A program made the translations under genes and the position numbers. From assembly GCA_015179045.1 (NCBI GenBank), contig WHUZ01000080.1, positions 124,001-188,000 of the forward strand: 64,000 nucleotides of DNA, written 5' to 3'. Shown one piece after another: positions 11,062 to 22,365 of the stretch. This stretch comes from Kalaharituber pfeilii. Its lineage: Eukaryota; Ascomycota; Pezizomycetes; Pezizales; Pezizaceae. The stretch's first letter is position 1. Every line of letters begins with the position of its first letter. The notes beneath the pieces are model-generated. The model ran no database searches. It saw nothing but the letters and a program-made list of their open reading frames with translations, and was not told the DNA's origin.

Positions 11062-11410
11062 TTTATTTTTTTTTTGATTCACGTAACCCCGCATACAGGC
11101 TACCGGCCTATGGCAGGGACCCATATACCCGGGTCAGGTTAAAGCAGCTACCTATCTAGACTACATACATGCTTGGTACACAATGTACCCTCCGGCCGTT
11201 CAGCTAGCCCAGATCGAGGCTGGCGAACCAAACCTCGGCTGGGTTGCCCTCTACCCCCTCCTGCTTCCACCCTTTCTCCCCTAAGTCCGCCCAGCACTGC
11301 CAGGTGACCATCTCATCGCTCTCCTTCTTTCTCTTGGGCCGTTCCAGCTCGCCACACTCGAACACCACATGTTCTGCACTCCAAGCTGCCCCACAAGAGC
11401 AAGGCTAACC
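11062..11410 (-). mobile_element. LINE B 3' fragment
   Basis: Poly-T at 11062-11075, then the complement of tail B (TTCACGTAACCCCGCATACA), then on the minus strand the C-terminus of the LINE B ORF: AWSAEHVVFECGELERPKRK followed by WADLGEKGWKQEGVEGNPAE. This is about 75% identical by eye to the end of the ORF at 14950-16584. It stops at a 5' truncation close to the Mutator-like element. Confidence 0.8.
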
Positions 11411-11438
11411 TCTCGTATATGGTAGCGTACATCTCGTA

Positions 11439-12772
11439 CGGAACCTCTCCGGACAGGCAGATTCTGCCTGCCGCTCCCGGACCTCATCAGACGATAAACT
11501 TTACGCCATGACACTGTGACACAGGTACCAACATTGTGGGGTAGGTATGATCAATTGTTGGTACAGGCATATGGCAAGACAAGTTTTAATTTGACTAGTG
11601 ACGTAAGTGCGTACCGGCGCACTGGCTACCAAATATCGGCCCATGCGGTGATCTACTAGTTTGAATGCATGATTACCCAATTAAGTAAAAAATGAAAATG
11701 GAAAAATAATGGAAAAATAGATCTGAATTAATGAGCAGATGAAGAAACAAAAATGAAATCTTGGGTTTCCTATAGTACCTCACTCTGTGATATTACTCCG
11801 TTATCAGTTCCTGTCACACTGCTAGTAGGCTTCGTCTTGCGGTGTCTCTTGCTCTTAGGATGTTACATTTGGGGTACACCACTCCAGATGCACAAGAGCT
11901 TATTCATTTGCAATGCGGAGCATTTTGAGGGTGTGCAATTGAGGTGCAGGTGTAGGTAGTAAAAGCTTCAGGATATCCTGCAAAGCCTGACAATTTTGAG
12001 ACTGCTGGATGAGTTGCGCCGCTTTACAGGCTTGAAAGTAAGCAAAGCGCTCTGCTTCTTCGCTAGAAAGATTGGCATGATATTTTGCTCTGTTCAAATA
12101 ACTTTGTTCATATAACCCCGCATACAAGCTACAAGCCTATGACGGCGACAAAAAAAAACTACTAGAATATGTGAAGTTGATAATCCAGCTGGCGCCGTTT
12201 GGCGATGGGTCAATAATCCCGCCGTTTGCAATGACCACGATCCGGCAGCTTGAGACATTGATGCTGCAGGTTTGGTTGATGTAGTTAATAGCCATCTAGG
12301 ATGAACTAAAATGATTGGAATTGGGGTCTGCAATTCAAACAATGGTCCAAGCTTCTTGTGACATGGAAGCTTGTATTGTTACAGTAAGTAATACTACTCA
12401 TTACCAGCATTTAGTGCTGTAATAGCATGCCTTGGTTGAAAGGCTCTGGCTACGTTGAAAGGCTGTGGCTACGTTGAAAGGCTGTGGCTACATTGCTATT
12501 GACCCAGGCCCCCAAGAGAAACGCTGCTGTTTTCCCTACAAAACTGTCCTCTCAAGAGAGAGGATACCCTGCTGCCACACCAGGTCACTGACCTCTCGCA
12601 CGGACTATACCCAGCCTCCATTCTGCATCACTACATGCTGGTAACAAGTACCAACATTTGATCTACCTACCCCACAATGTTGGTACCTGTGTCACAGTGT
12701 CATGGCGTAAAGTTTATCGTCTGATGAGGTCCGGGAGCGGCAGGCAGAATCTGCCTGTCCGGAGAGGTTCTG
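11439..12772. mobile_element. Mutator-like non-autonomous element, copy 1 (1334 bp)
   Basis: Long terminal inverted repeats begin CGGAACCTCTCCGGACAGGC and end in their complement (…CCGGAGAGGTTCTG). They extend at least 100 bp, including AAACTTTACGCCATGACACT and ACCAACATTGTGGGGTAGGT. The element is flanked by a perfect 9-bp duplication CATCTCGTA (11430-11438, 12773-12781), the length typical of Mutator-like elements. No transposase is present. The minus strand keeps a 75-codon ORF (11900-12127, SSEEAERFAYFQACKAAQLI) of unknown identity, and an old tail B (about 12108-12155) is embedded. An inverted copy with few differences lies at 30876-32817. Confidence 0.85.
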
Positions 12773-12781
12773 CATCTCGTA

Positions 12782-13080
12782 TGGCAGCATTCGCGGAGCA
12801 TAGCAGCATTCACGCACCATGGTAGCATTCGCGCAGCATGCCAGCATTCACACACCATAGCACCATTCTCGCAGTCTGGCAGCAATTGCATGACATGGTG
12901 GCAAAGTGAGTTATGGCATCATCATTGCGTGCTGGCAAGGCTAACGTCTCGTACATAGCAGGATATATCCTGCATGGCTGTATCCGCTCACCATGGCAGC
13001 ATTCGACGCAGGATAGTAGCATTCGCGTGCTATGGCAGCATATGCGTAGCATGACAGCAGTGATGTAGTATAGCAGGCCC
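12782..13080. repeat. degenerate minisatellite, 19-bp period
   Basis: Units of the type TGGCAGCATTCGCGCAGCA recur about every 19 bp at 12782-12900 (six units, variants TAGCAGCATTCACGCACCA) and again at 12972-13080 (five units), separated by a GCAAGGCTAACGTCTCGTAC spacer whose counterpart also lies just left of the Mutator-like element (11400-11420). The transposon appears to have landed in this repeat region. Confidence 0.7.
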
Positions 13081-13189
13081 TTCAGTATAGATCCTTTGAT
13101 ACTTTGGCATGTATATAGAATGAATATACTATTTAAATGAGTGGTTACATTGGATGCGGACCTAGACCCATAGAAGGCACTGCCTGCTA

Positions 13190-13800
13190 ACTACACAGTA
13201 TCACAATTGTATTCTGACTGTATTTTTTTTTTTTTTTTTTTTTTTAATATCATTACTCGCGTGCCGCCCTAGGGGCTATGGCGAGGGTTTTATTAAAATA
13301 AAGGAAAAGAAATTTAGCTACTCGTCTAATTACATGTGGAACCCATCTGACTGTATAGCTGTGGAATTGTATCCGGATAGTATAGTAATACAATGGTGTC
13401 TGGAGAGTAGTGTACTGTATGTCAGGGTGACCGAACAAAGTATCAATGATGCCATGGCGATGAGAGATGAGGCATGATAATCATGCCATTCATAGTTATG
13501 ATGGTGAAGAGAGAGAAGCTTGTTAGTTAGCACTCAATGTTAAATAGAATAATGCAAATAACCGACACGCTGGACGCCTATATATAGAGGCCTCCATGGC
13601 CTCTATACAAAGGTCAAGTTCCAAGCGTTGTCCTCAGTTATACCTACATTGCGCTGCAATCGCAGACACCGTAACACTGTAGCTACATCCTCTGACAGTA
13701 CAGTAAGACAATTGTGTCCTGACGGTACAGTAATACAATTGCGTTCTGATGGTACAGCATTGCAAATGTATCCCAATTGCGTCCTGACAAATGGAAGGCT
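13190..13800. repeat. AT/GC-mixed minisatellite, about 27-bp period
   Basis: Clear units at 13690-13790: ACAGTAAGACAATTGTGTCC, ACAGTAATACAATTGCGTTC and ACAGCATTGCAAATGTATCC, each followed by TGA(C/T)GGT-like spacers. Related units occur at 13200-13222 and 13347-13430 (ACAATTGTATTCTGACTGTA, TGGAATTGTATCCGGATAG). The intervening DNA is unrelated. Confidence 0.6.
13223..13345 (-). mobile_element. 123-bp tail A insertion
   Basis: About 25 T, ATATCATTACTCGCGTGCCG, CCCTAGGGGCTATGGCGAGG and about 60 bp more of 3' UTR. Perfect 10-bp flanks TCTGACTGTA (13213-13222, 13346-13355). It splits a 27-bp-type minisatellite. Confidence 0.85.
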
Positions 13801-14344
13801 GGATATGTGTCTGGAAATAGACAGCAGATGTCTGCATCCAGACACTATTTTAGCTCTAGCTTCCGGGTGTCAAGAGCAGTGATATGGTACCCAGGCGTAG
13901 CAGTCGGATAGCTGTGCACCCCGGGTGGCAAGTCTGCGTCACAGCCGCTAGTGTCGTCTGACGCACAGGACGCAAAAAATTTTCGTTCCTGATGGGGTTG
14001 CTCTTGGATGTCTTGGATGTATGACAATTCAAGCCTTAGACTCATGAGCTTGTATGCAAGAGAACCCCCATGAGAAAACACAACAACTCAACCAAAAGTA
14101 CTCCTTTCTAAATTCTAAGAAAGGATTTAGATTCTAGGATGCCAATTGATGTGATCTAATATTTTTTTTGCAATTTTAGCCACTCTATTGATTTTTCAGT
14201 TATTTTTCTAACAGTACTGAAAAAAAAGGTATGAGAAGGGTATGCTCAGATGCACGTCTTGCTTTTCCTTCTACTAGTCCCAAAGACTTTTGCCTATGCA
14301 CTGTATGAAAGTAGATCAAGATGAAAATTTGTAAGGCAGTTTTT
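13801..14344. other. intergenic, nothing recognised
   Basis: Only short ORFs without motifs. The DNA becomes AT-rich from about 14080. Confidence 0.4.
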
Positions 14345-14700
14345 CACGATACATATTATCATCACCGATGGGGTAATGATGTGCCTACCGGTAATGATGC
14401 GTGCTCTTGGCACTTCTCCTCACGCATTTTCTCATCGTATTACTTATTGCAGGCATACAACATATATTAAAATTACATACTACAAGGCTAATTCTATATC
14501 GCTAAATCAGAATCTTTCGTCAGAATCACGAAAAAATCAAAAGATCAAGATCTCTGAATAAATCTGTCATCCTCCATCCAGAAAAAGACCCCCTTGCAAA
14601 TAACCTATCCAATATCACCAAAATTAAGAGATTATTATAGAGACCTATCAATACTTATTCACCGTACATTAGTCTATTAAGCTATAGTTAGCAATTGCAA
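14345..14700 (+). repeat. inverted repeat, left arm (pairs with about 17500-17865)
   Basis: GATGGGGTAATGATGTGCC, GGTAATGATGCG and CTAATTCTATATCGCTAAAT reappear complemented at about 17806-17835, 17790 and 17688-17710 in reverse order, with about 80% identity by eye over some 350 bp. The two arms enclose the LINE B copy. Confidence 0.7.
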
Positions 14701-14804
14701 ATAGAATTCATCAAGAGTGCAGTATGCCTTCAAATATATAGATTTCAGATTCTTAGGCCAATCTTTAGATCTCGATGTTATTATCAGTATTCTCAAAGTC
14801 TTCT

Positions 14805-16600
14805 TTTTTTTTTTTTTTTTTTTATTCACGTAACCCCGCATACAGGCTATCAGCCTATGGCAGGGACCCATATACCCGGGCCAGGTTTGGAACACCTAAC
14901 TACGGAATCTACATGCACATCTTGAGCACTCAGTGCTCTCCGTCCCCGGCTACCCCAGATCGAGGCAGGCAAACCAGTACTCGACCGGGTCGCCCTCCAC
15001 ACCTTCTTGCTTCCACCCTTTCTCCTCTAGGTCCTCCCAGGACTGCCAGGTGACATGCGCCCCATCTTTGTCCTTTCTCTGGGGTCGCTCCAGTTCGGTG
15101 CACCTGAACACCACATGCTCAGCACTCCATGCCTCACCACATGTACATTGTACCTCCTCGCCACTGACCATCCTCCTCCACATAGCTCCGCCTTTTCCAG
15201 TCCGCAGCCATGTGTAATTTGTGAGTGCTCTCCTGCCCCACTTCACGAATTTGCCCCTCCCAAACCCTGCACGCTCCCTCTCCTCCTTTCTTTTTCGAAC
15301 TAACTCTTGACGCAGCCCACCCTCAGTGGCCTGCCCATCATACCTCATGCACTTGGCCCCCTCTTTGGCCAACTCATCTGCCTTCTCATTGCCTTCTATC
15401 CCTACGTGGGCCTTGACCCATGCCAGCTTCACTGCATCCGCCTCCCTTAACCTTTGCCGCCTCTCTGCAATCAGCTCTATCACCCGTGCTAGATCTGCAG
15501 TCCTTGCCTTGCCAGTTTTTCCTGCTTTCTGGACTGCACTGATAGCTGCCTGAGAGTCTGCGAGTAGTAGCACTTTTTCACTGCCATCAACTGCTTCAAG
15601 GGCACTCTTCATTCCTGAGACCTCGCCGTCCCACGCAGTTGCTTTTGTGCCTACCCACCGGGACCCCTCTGACTCACCTGCTACCACCTGCCTCCAGCAC
15701 CATCCGCCACCAACACCGCCTTCCTCACTGCGGCTGCCATCTGTGGAAATAGCTACCGAGTCACTCTTAGCCTCATTGATGGCCTTTTCCCATTTGGCTG
15801 GGGTGTCTTCCTTGCACAGCTTGAGGTCAATGACCTCAATGTCTGCCTGCAATAGGTGTACATCTCGTCCCCAGGACACTCTCTCCTCTTCATCGACCTC
15901 GAGAGTGCTGGCAATCTTTCCAGCTACTGACTCAAATCCATCATTTTTGTCTGTAGCATAACCCAAGCTGAAGTCTCTCCAGTCCCTCCCCCTCTCCCCC
16001 TCTCTGTCTGGGTCTGAGGCTACCATTCCACTGAAGCTTTCAGGCCACAGGTCCCCCACTCCTGTAGGGTCTCTCACTGATCTCAGTGCATACCTTGCTT
16101 GGCCTTGATCGAGGATCGTCGTTACACTCTCTACTCCGGCAATGGCCTCGACCTTTACTCTCGCTGCCCCTTGAACTGCACCGGTGCATTTGCGGAGTGC
16201 TTGATACTGCAACCTCTCAAATTCCTCTCTCCACTGCTTCTGGCCTCTCCACCCAATTTCGGACCCCCAAAGGGCTACTGCCCTTACCATGCCTGTATAA
16301 GCCTTTCTCCATGAGATAGGACTCATTCCCCATTGAGAGTTGCCTAGTCCAGACAATGCGCCCATGAGTTTTCTGGCTTTCTCGATCCGGCTTTTCCAGT
16401 GGAGGTCGAAATCAAGAGTACTGTCACAAATCACCCCTAGCCACTTGCACCTCTCAACATCTGCCCTTCTCTTGGCCTTCTTGCCCATGACTAGGACCTC
16501 CTCCTTTGAGGTCTCCAGTGGTAGACCGTGAGCTTCCGCAACCTCCCTGACTACTCCTGCAATTCTCTCCCCAACTCTTCTCATATCCTTTCCAGCTACT
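14805..16600 (-). mobile_element. LINE B, 5'-truncated, about 1.8 kb
   Basis: On the minus strand: the 3' half of a Tad-like ORF2 (14950-16584), a short 3' UTR, tail B (CCCTGCCATAGGCTGATAGC then CTGTATGCGGGGTTACGTGA) and about 20 A (plus-strand poly-T at 14805-14823). The 5' end is ragged. The DNA beyond 16600 is lysine-rich in translation but full of stops and probably belongs to the host element rather than the LINE. No convincing target duplication was found. Confidence 0.8.
14950..16584 (-). CDS. LINE B ORF2 C-terminal half: RT thumb, RNase H, zinc-knuckle region (partial)
   Basis: 544 codons open. The start is only the first ATG in a truncated frame (MRRVGERIAGVV), so this is not a natural N-terminus; endonuclease and the RT catalytic palm are missing. 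Residues about 1-140 match the RT connection/thumb (CKWLGVICDSTLDFDLHWKS, SWRKAYTGMVRAVALWGSEI). RNase H follows at about 285-420 with all four acidic positions visible: STDGSR (D), WDGEVSGMKSAL (E), LLADSQAAI (D) and GIEGNEKADELA (D). The C-terminus has CTCGEAWSAEHVVFRC, the Cys/His knuckle of this clade. In intact elements the protein nicks target DNA and reverse-transcribes LINE RNA; this copy could at most give an RNase H protein. The absence of stops implies recent insertion. Confidence 0.85.
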   Translation of the reverse strand: MRRVGERIAGVVREVAEAHGLPLETSKEEVLVMGKKAKRRADVERCKWLGVICDSTLDFDLHWKSRIEKARKLMGALSGLGNSQWGMSPISWRKAYTGMVRAVALWGSEIGWRGQKQWREEFERLQYQALRKCTGAVQGAARVKVEAIAGVESVTTILDQGQARYALRSVRDPTGVGDLWPESFSGMVASDPDREGERGRDWRDFSLGYATDKNDGFESVAGKIASTLEVDEEERVSWGRDVHLLQADIEVIDLKLCKEDTPAKWEKAINEAKSDSVAISTDGSRSEEGGVGGGWCWRQVVAGESEGSRWVGTKATAWDGEVSGMKSALEAVDGSEKVLLLADSQAAISAVQKAGKTGKARTADLARVIELIAERRQRLREADAVKLAWVKAHVGIEGNEKADELAKEGAKCMRYDGQATEGGLRQELVRKRKEERERAGFGRGKFVKWGRRALTNYTWLRTGKGGAMWRRMVSGEEVQCTCGEAWSAEHVVFRCTELERPQRKDKDGAHVTWQSWEDLEEKGWKQEGVEGDPVEYWFACLDLG

Positions 16601-17164
16601 TTATGTTCTTTCTCTTCTTGCTTCTATTTTACCCTCTTTTTATGCTCTTTCATACCTAATCACCATTTTTCCTCAATAGCCTTTTTTTTCTTCTTGAAAG
16701 TATTCTACTACTTCTCTGCTTTCTCAGCCTATTTTTCTGCTTTCAGGATCTTTTCCACTACTACTCTTAACTTCTTCTCTGTTACGGGCTCACCACAACC
16801 ATAAGGCGGGTGGTCGGTGGCATATACGAAATGCAAGCTGATGTCGGTGGCGTTGCAGTCACATAAATGAGTACTATATCATATGAGCTACGCAAAGGAC
16901 TAGCGAGCATCACTAGTCAAGTGTCTTTTTGACCTAGCAAATGGTAACTCTCTACATTCACCAGATCTGTTACATTCTCCTCTTACCTATTTTTCTAAAT
17001 TTTGTTACTTTTTCTTTTCCGCTACCTCAAGCACTGCTTTCACCTCTGCAATCTCATTATAATGGGGATTGTAGGTATTTGACTAGCTGTGTACTCCTCT
17101 ACGCAGCTTATATAGCAATGCAACAGCAATAGCATATTGCATACGTTATATATGTGTGCATATT
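16601..17164. other. relic DNA, possible end of an older transposon
   Basis: Minus-strand translation of 16600-16800 is Lys/Glu-rich with stops (EKILKAEK, then AEKAEK), reminiscent of C-terminal tails of pogo/Fot-type transposases, but too decayed to call. Confidence 0.3.
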
Positions 17165-17220
17165 GCCCTGCCATGGCGAAAAGCTGCAAGCGGAATCACA
17201 TGATATAAAAAAAAAAAAAA
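17165..17220 (+). mobile_element. 56-bp tail B insertion
   Basis: GCCCTGCCATGGCGAAAAGC, TGCAAGCGGAATCACATGAT, ATA and 16 A, flanked by perfect 13-bp ATGTGTGCATATT (17152-17164, 17221-17233). Confidence 0.85.
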
Positions 17221-17499
17221 ATGTGTGCATATTCGCTCTACCAGCCGCCCAGTACTAACGGTATTATTAGCAAATTCTTACCTGCACAGCTCATCATCTC
17301 TACCGAAGGCCTCAAATAAGACTACAGCCATCACCTCCAGTCCTTCAGCTATCACCATGCATAGTTGTAGCATTTCTGGATTACCTGAAAACTCTGAGAA
17401 CACTAATAGTGATATTGATGTACAAAGATTGGCCTGAGAATGTAAGCTTTCTCTATATATTTGAAAGTATAGTTATTCCAGATGAACTCTGCATGCAAC

Positions 17500-17865
17500 T
17501 GCCGACTATAACCTAATAGTCTAATGCAGGGCAAATATGTATTGATAGCTTTCTATAATAATATCTTAATTTTGAGTAATATTGGGCAGGTTATATAGAA
17601 GGAGGGCTTTTTTTGATGGAGAATGATAGATTTAGTTACAGATGTTGATTTATTGATTTTTTTGTGATTCTGATGAAAGATTCTGATTTAGCGATATTGA
17701 ATTAGCCTTGTAGTATATAATTTCAATATATGTCATATACCTACAATTAGTAATACGATGGGAGAATGCATGAGGAGGAGTGCCAAGAGGGCGCATCATT
17801 ACCGGTGGGCACATCATTACCCCATCGGGGATGGTAATCCTATACAAAGTTTGAAGGCAATCCGA
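17500..17865 (-). repeat. inverted repeat, right arm (pairs with 14345-14700)
   Basis: Complementary to the left arm: ATTGATTTTTTTGTGATTCT against its AGAATCACGAAAAAATCAA, and TACCCCATCGGGGATGGTAA against CCGATGGGGTAATGA. The pair could be the two ends of one older element of about 3.5 kb into which LINE B later inserted. Confidence 0.65.
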
Positions 17866-19170
17866 CTTGACTAAATGGTTGCGGGCATTGCTCAAAGATG
17901 TATAGTTTTCCCTATAAGTAAGAGGACTTTCTCAAAGTTCTTCGAGTTTTGTGTAAATAAAGCTACCATTGTCACGGCAAGGGTGTGTTGCAGCATTATG
18001 GGGAAAATTACAGGGATGTTGCAAAAGCTCTCGGATAGGCTCATAGCTATAAACCAATCTGGATCTCTAGGCCTCAACCAGAGATATGTACTCTACGGAA
18101 AGCTCCGAAAGTGTCACACTGCAAGCACCCTTGTTAATATTATGACTCAAAGCTAGACTAGTTGCCTCAACTAGGTACTAATACCTTGTCGTGGCAAACA
18201 ATATGCGGGGTAATGTAATAGTTTAGGAAAAAAAAAAAAAAAGAAAAAAAACTGCCTAATAGGCAATATCCCAAAAGAGACTGGCGAGTTCCCACTTTGG
18301 TTCTCAGGCAGTAGTTCCATGATATCTCACAATCCTATTTTCTGACTAGGGTTTTTTCATAGAGGACTTTCTAGGCAATAAACCTCACTGCAGATGAGCC
18401 ATGCCATATTGCATTTAGACCCGTATTACGATGCAGCGTAGATGCTGCCATAGGATCGGACCGATCAAGAATCCTTCCACCGTGTAGTCAGTCAGCTATC
18501 ACAGACATGCTAGAGCAAGACATTAGGACAAACTGTTCCCATAAGGCAACATCACTTGCAGAGTGCGAAGCTGCAGCTACGCAGAAGACGCCTCTAATTG
18601 GACAGATATTGATAGACATTTGTAACAGCACCAATAAGCACTGGAAGGCGCTAGTCTTGATCTAGAGATATCTACCTATTCGAATTCACATCGACATGAC
18701 CTGTCTCACTATACTGGGGTTATAAGTAATTCCTCTGCAACTGATCGCGGCAACAGGGACGATGCATAGCTTATTTCCACACACTCACATCAGGAAAGAT
18801 GTTAGATGCCTCAAGGTGCGAGAATGGTGAGCAAACTAGTTATAGAGGTTTCTGCCAACAGTGAGCTAGGCGTGCAAGTGCTTTTGTATCAGAGAGTGCC
18901 TTTCGCCGTGGTTGGCTCATCAGGTTCCTGCGCGTTACTTGTCGTTTTAGATTCTTCCTCAGCAAGCGAACGACTGGCCTAAAGTAAAAATCAGGTATTC
19001 TACCTGATAAATACCCACTACAGCGGAGGGGGAGGCGCCTTGCATTAGCATGCATATGGACGGTGTATTAGGATACTTTATTAACATATACACGCAGCAT
19101 GCAGAGGGGCAGTGCATGTTACATCTGAAGGGTAACACAAGCAAACATCTCCTACTGCACATTTGCTGCA

Positions 19171-19238
19171 TCCCGCCATAGCCCACAGGGCGGTATGCGA
19201 GTACTGATACATAAAATTAAAAATTAAAAAAAAAAAAA
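19171..19238 (+). mobile_element. tail A insertion, 68 bp
   Basis: TCCCGCCATAGCCCACAGGG, CGGTATGCGAGTACTGATAC and an A-rich, interrupted tail. Short flanking repeat TTGCTGC (19163-19169 and 19239-19245). Absent from arm 1. Confidence 0.75.
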
Positions 19239-19494
19239 TTGCTGCTATTCACTTCTTGGTCCCTTCCCGCACCGTCCAATGATGCGCAATAAGCCATCGG
19301 ATTATGATGAGACACAGGATACCTTTGTCATCATCAAAGCGAACGCTATCATTTGGATGAGCTAGTCCAAGGTCTATGGTCATATACATATTGTGTCATT
19401 CGCTGACTTCCATCACAGAGAGACATGTTCAGGAACGTTGGATATGTGGCAGGTCAGAGTGTTCAGGAATGTCTTAGAATATTCTCTCACTGCT

Positions 19495-19593
19495 TTTCTT
19501 TTTTTTTGTTTTATATCACGTAACCCCACTTATCGCTACTTGCTATAGCAGGGCTGCTGGGCCGAGGCCCTCGAGGCTCGGAGGCAAGCATAA
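19495..19593 (-). mobile_element. 99-bp tail B insertion
   Basis: T-rich run, TTATATCACGTAACCCCACT, GCTATAGCAGGGCTGCTGGG and GAGGCCCTCGAGGCTCGGAG. Perfect 12-bp flanks TCTCTCACTGCT (19483-19494, 19594-19605). Confidence 0.8.
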
Positions 19594-19654
19594 TCTCTCA
19601 CTGCTAATGTGGCATTTGGTTACCCATCTATATAGCTAATGGCACGAAAGGAAA

Positions 19655-19663
19655 TCTATAAAA
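19655..19663 (+). promoter_or_regulatory. TATA-like core promoter of membrane-protein gene copy 2
   Basis: ATCTATAAAA in the context GAAATCTATAAAACCCCTAG, conserved with copy 1, about 125 nt before the ATG at 19786. Confidence 0.55.
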
Positions 19664-19785
19664 CCCCTAGGTGCTGTTATCAGACCTTTTCTTAGGGATA
19701 TTCTCGGGATTAATACAGCTGCATTTTCCCCTCGCTCAGAGCTATCATTTGCATTCTAATTTCCGGTTTTGCCTCCACACCCTCG

Positions 19786-22365
19786 ATGTCCTCAGTTCCA
19801 AGGCTTCGTTCCATTAAGTCTACCGAGAGAAATGCGCACTATTCCTATGACCAACTACAACAGCAGAGTGAGACTGACATAGCTCCAGCCCAGTCCACCG
19901 ATAATAATGTTACGGACGTAGACTCTGGATCAATTACGCTTCAAGCCAGGCCTCCATCATCAAAAGGGTCATCAACATACCCTGGAGTTACATTCCGAAC
20001 TGTGATTTTCCACACATGGCCAATTATTCTCTTCAATTTTTTATGTGAAATTTTATTTGCATATACGTTGAAACGCTATGGGGTCAAGCGGGTTCTCAAT
20101 ACCGTGGAAAGAAGAGTATTTAATGCACTTGTGATTTTTCTTGCTGCAGCTATCAGTACTGGAATCGGCTTTCTCATTGATCAGGTTGGATACATGTTAC
20201 GGGGAGGCTTGTTGATGAAAGGTTTCAATACAAAGCAAGAGGTATATGCCTTGCAGATGTTTAATCATTTCTGAGTCGCTTCATAGGGGCCAGGGAGAGC
20301 ATTTACAGCTCGGCTGATCGCGGACTTCTAATTAGATTGCCTATATCTGGCAAGGCACTCTCGGCAGTTATGCACTTCTTGTGTGGTCTCACTTGCGGCG
20401 GAAGTCGTATAACATTGCCACCACCTTAGCGTTGTTATTCTTAATAGTGAATGTGGTTGGTCGACTCAGCGTTGCATTGTTTGGCTTCACATATACCCTC
20501 GATTTCACCGACCAAATTGAAGTTCCAGCACTACGAGTGGTACAGTGGCCGGAAGCAGGCGAGCTAATCTCTGGTGAAATTGATATTCACTCCAACAATG
20601 CGTCAGGTGGTGAGTTCCTTTTTCTATAATGAATTCGCATTACTTCGTTCACATTAAAACTTTTATTGTTGTTTTGTGAATTTGTATTATTTCTGATCAC
20701 TACAGTACGGTTGAGTGAGATCTCTTGGAATGTAAATGTTGGGACGTACGCCTATAATACAATTGCAAATCCCATACGTCCCGACGGTAGCTAAAAGTTC
20801 TTTCTGCAGCAACACTATTAGAAATCCTGCGGTCAGCTGCAACTGGAATGACATCATTGACTTTATCGAAAGCTAATGGCACACATTCACAAGAACCGAT
20901 AATCAATCCTCATAAGGTTCTGAATATACCTGACCTAATCTTATCTATTGCCGATGATGGAATTCACAGCACTGTTTCGTATAGCTATCGACTTAAGGAC
21001 GAGGGTGGCGACGAGCTGATGAAAGAGAACCGCACTATAAAAACAGTAGTTAAATGCACACATTTGAACAATTCTTCCGACCTTAGTGGTATAACTTTTT
21101 ACGCTTGCGACCTGGCATTGTATGAAGATTCTGGTTCGCTAACTCAATAAAATTCTAGAGTTCCCGTCAACATTCTACCCTATCAGAGCGATGGCCAATG
21201 TGCAGTGGGTAGCTGGAAATACTACTGTGTCCATTTACACAAGTTTGGATAACGCCATTCTCGATACGGTGACAACATATAAGGCCTTTGCCACTCTGGC
21301 GTCAGTGAGTGAAAGCGAACGCCACTCTACAGATGTAGTCACCAACAGGATTCTTACCGATACAGCCTTTACTACGGTGCAAGTGAGTGAAAACGAAGAC
21401 CATTCTGCACAGACAGTGGCCAATGGCATTCCTGCGGAGAGTGATGTTATCACCACACCGGTGACTATTACCAGCACTGAAGAAATGCCTATTCTTCTAT
21501 CCACCAACTTACCCACTATTATTCCCCGCAGGGGTTTAGTAGTTGAGAATACCGAGTGTCCTATACACCATGGAAGTATAGCAGAGTTGGTGGGGTGGAT
21601 GATGTTTGCGTATCCTCACAATACTGTGGATTGTGGAGTTGCTTGCACAAACTTGGGTATGCATAGCCCGTCAATCGGCGATTTCCACCGTTGCTGATAC
21701 TGACGAATACTTTCCTAGTACTTTCCGCAGGAAACGCTACCTACGGAGTTTCAACATTTAATGAATACGGAGTAAAGTATCAATGCCAGATTACGGTTAA
21801 CTATGAGGCTGCCGCCCCCTGGGCTAAAGGCGATCAAGTGGCCCCTGGTGAAGCTCTTCGCCGTACATTGTCTGGGTTCCTTGTTGGCGATGAAACTAGA
21901 CGAGATATGGATAATCCTGTGAGAGAGTTCTTTACTTACGGGCGAGACAAGCTGTGGCTGCCATCGTGGGAAGATGACAGATTGGAAGAACCACTACCGA
22001 CTGTAATGATTGCAGGCGCCCTTGCCCGTGCTATAGCAGTAGTAGTTCGCCGTATGGACGATGGACTTCGTACCATTGAAATCATGCCGCCCAAAATCTC
22101 AGTTGTCGCTGTATTGTCAGTGCAATGGCAGCGTATACTGTTTATACTGGGAGGTATTGCCGGGTTTCAAATACTTGTTGCCGTGGTCGCCGGCTGGTTT
22201 GTGCGGGCAAAATTAGAGGTAGAGTACGATGTCGACTTGGTAAGCCGTATTTTGAAAAACGAGAATTTTCAGGCAGAGGAGGAATATGGATGTCCCTGGC
22301 AAGTGGTGCAGATGTATGAAGAGACGCCAATCTATAGATTTACCGGGGTCATCAAAAACAAATAA
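19786..22365 (+). CDS. multi-pass membrane protein with Ser/Thr-rich ectodomain, copy 2
   Basis: Exons 19786-20241, 20336-20609, 20810-21088, 21159-21656, 21731-22365; all joins keep frame (about 713 aa). A cytoplasmic N-terminus of about 60 residues is followed by helices PIILFNFLCEILFAYTL and LVIFLAAAISTGIGFLI, a third helix in exon 2 (IATTLALLFLIVNVVGRL), a long outer segment and a final helix in exon 5 (LFILGGIAGFQILVAVVAGW) before a short tail. The Thr/Val stalk of exon 4 is about 100 residues shorter than in copy 1. Cys-rich motif TVDCGVACTNLG lies at the exon 4/5 junction and is kept in both copies. This copy has the full-length start and looks functional; copy 1 has a shifted start. 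No enzymatic motif seen; a cell-surface role is inference. Confidence 0.8.

Noticed and set aside
15055..15961. Plus-strand ORFs opposite the LINE B coding region
   Set aside because: Cys/His/Pro/Ser-rich frames typical of antisense to a coding LINE; no domain.
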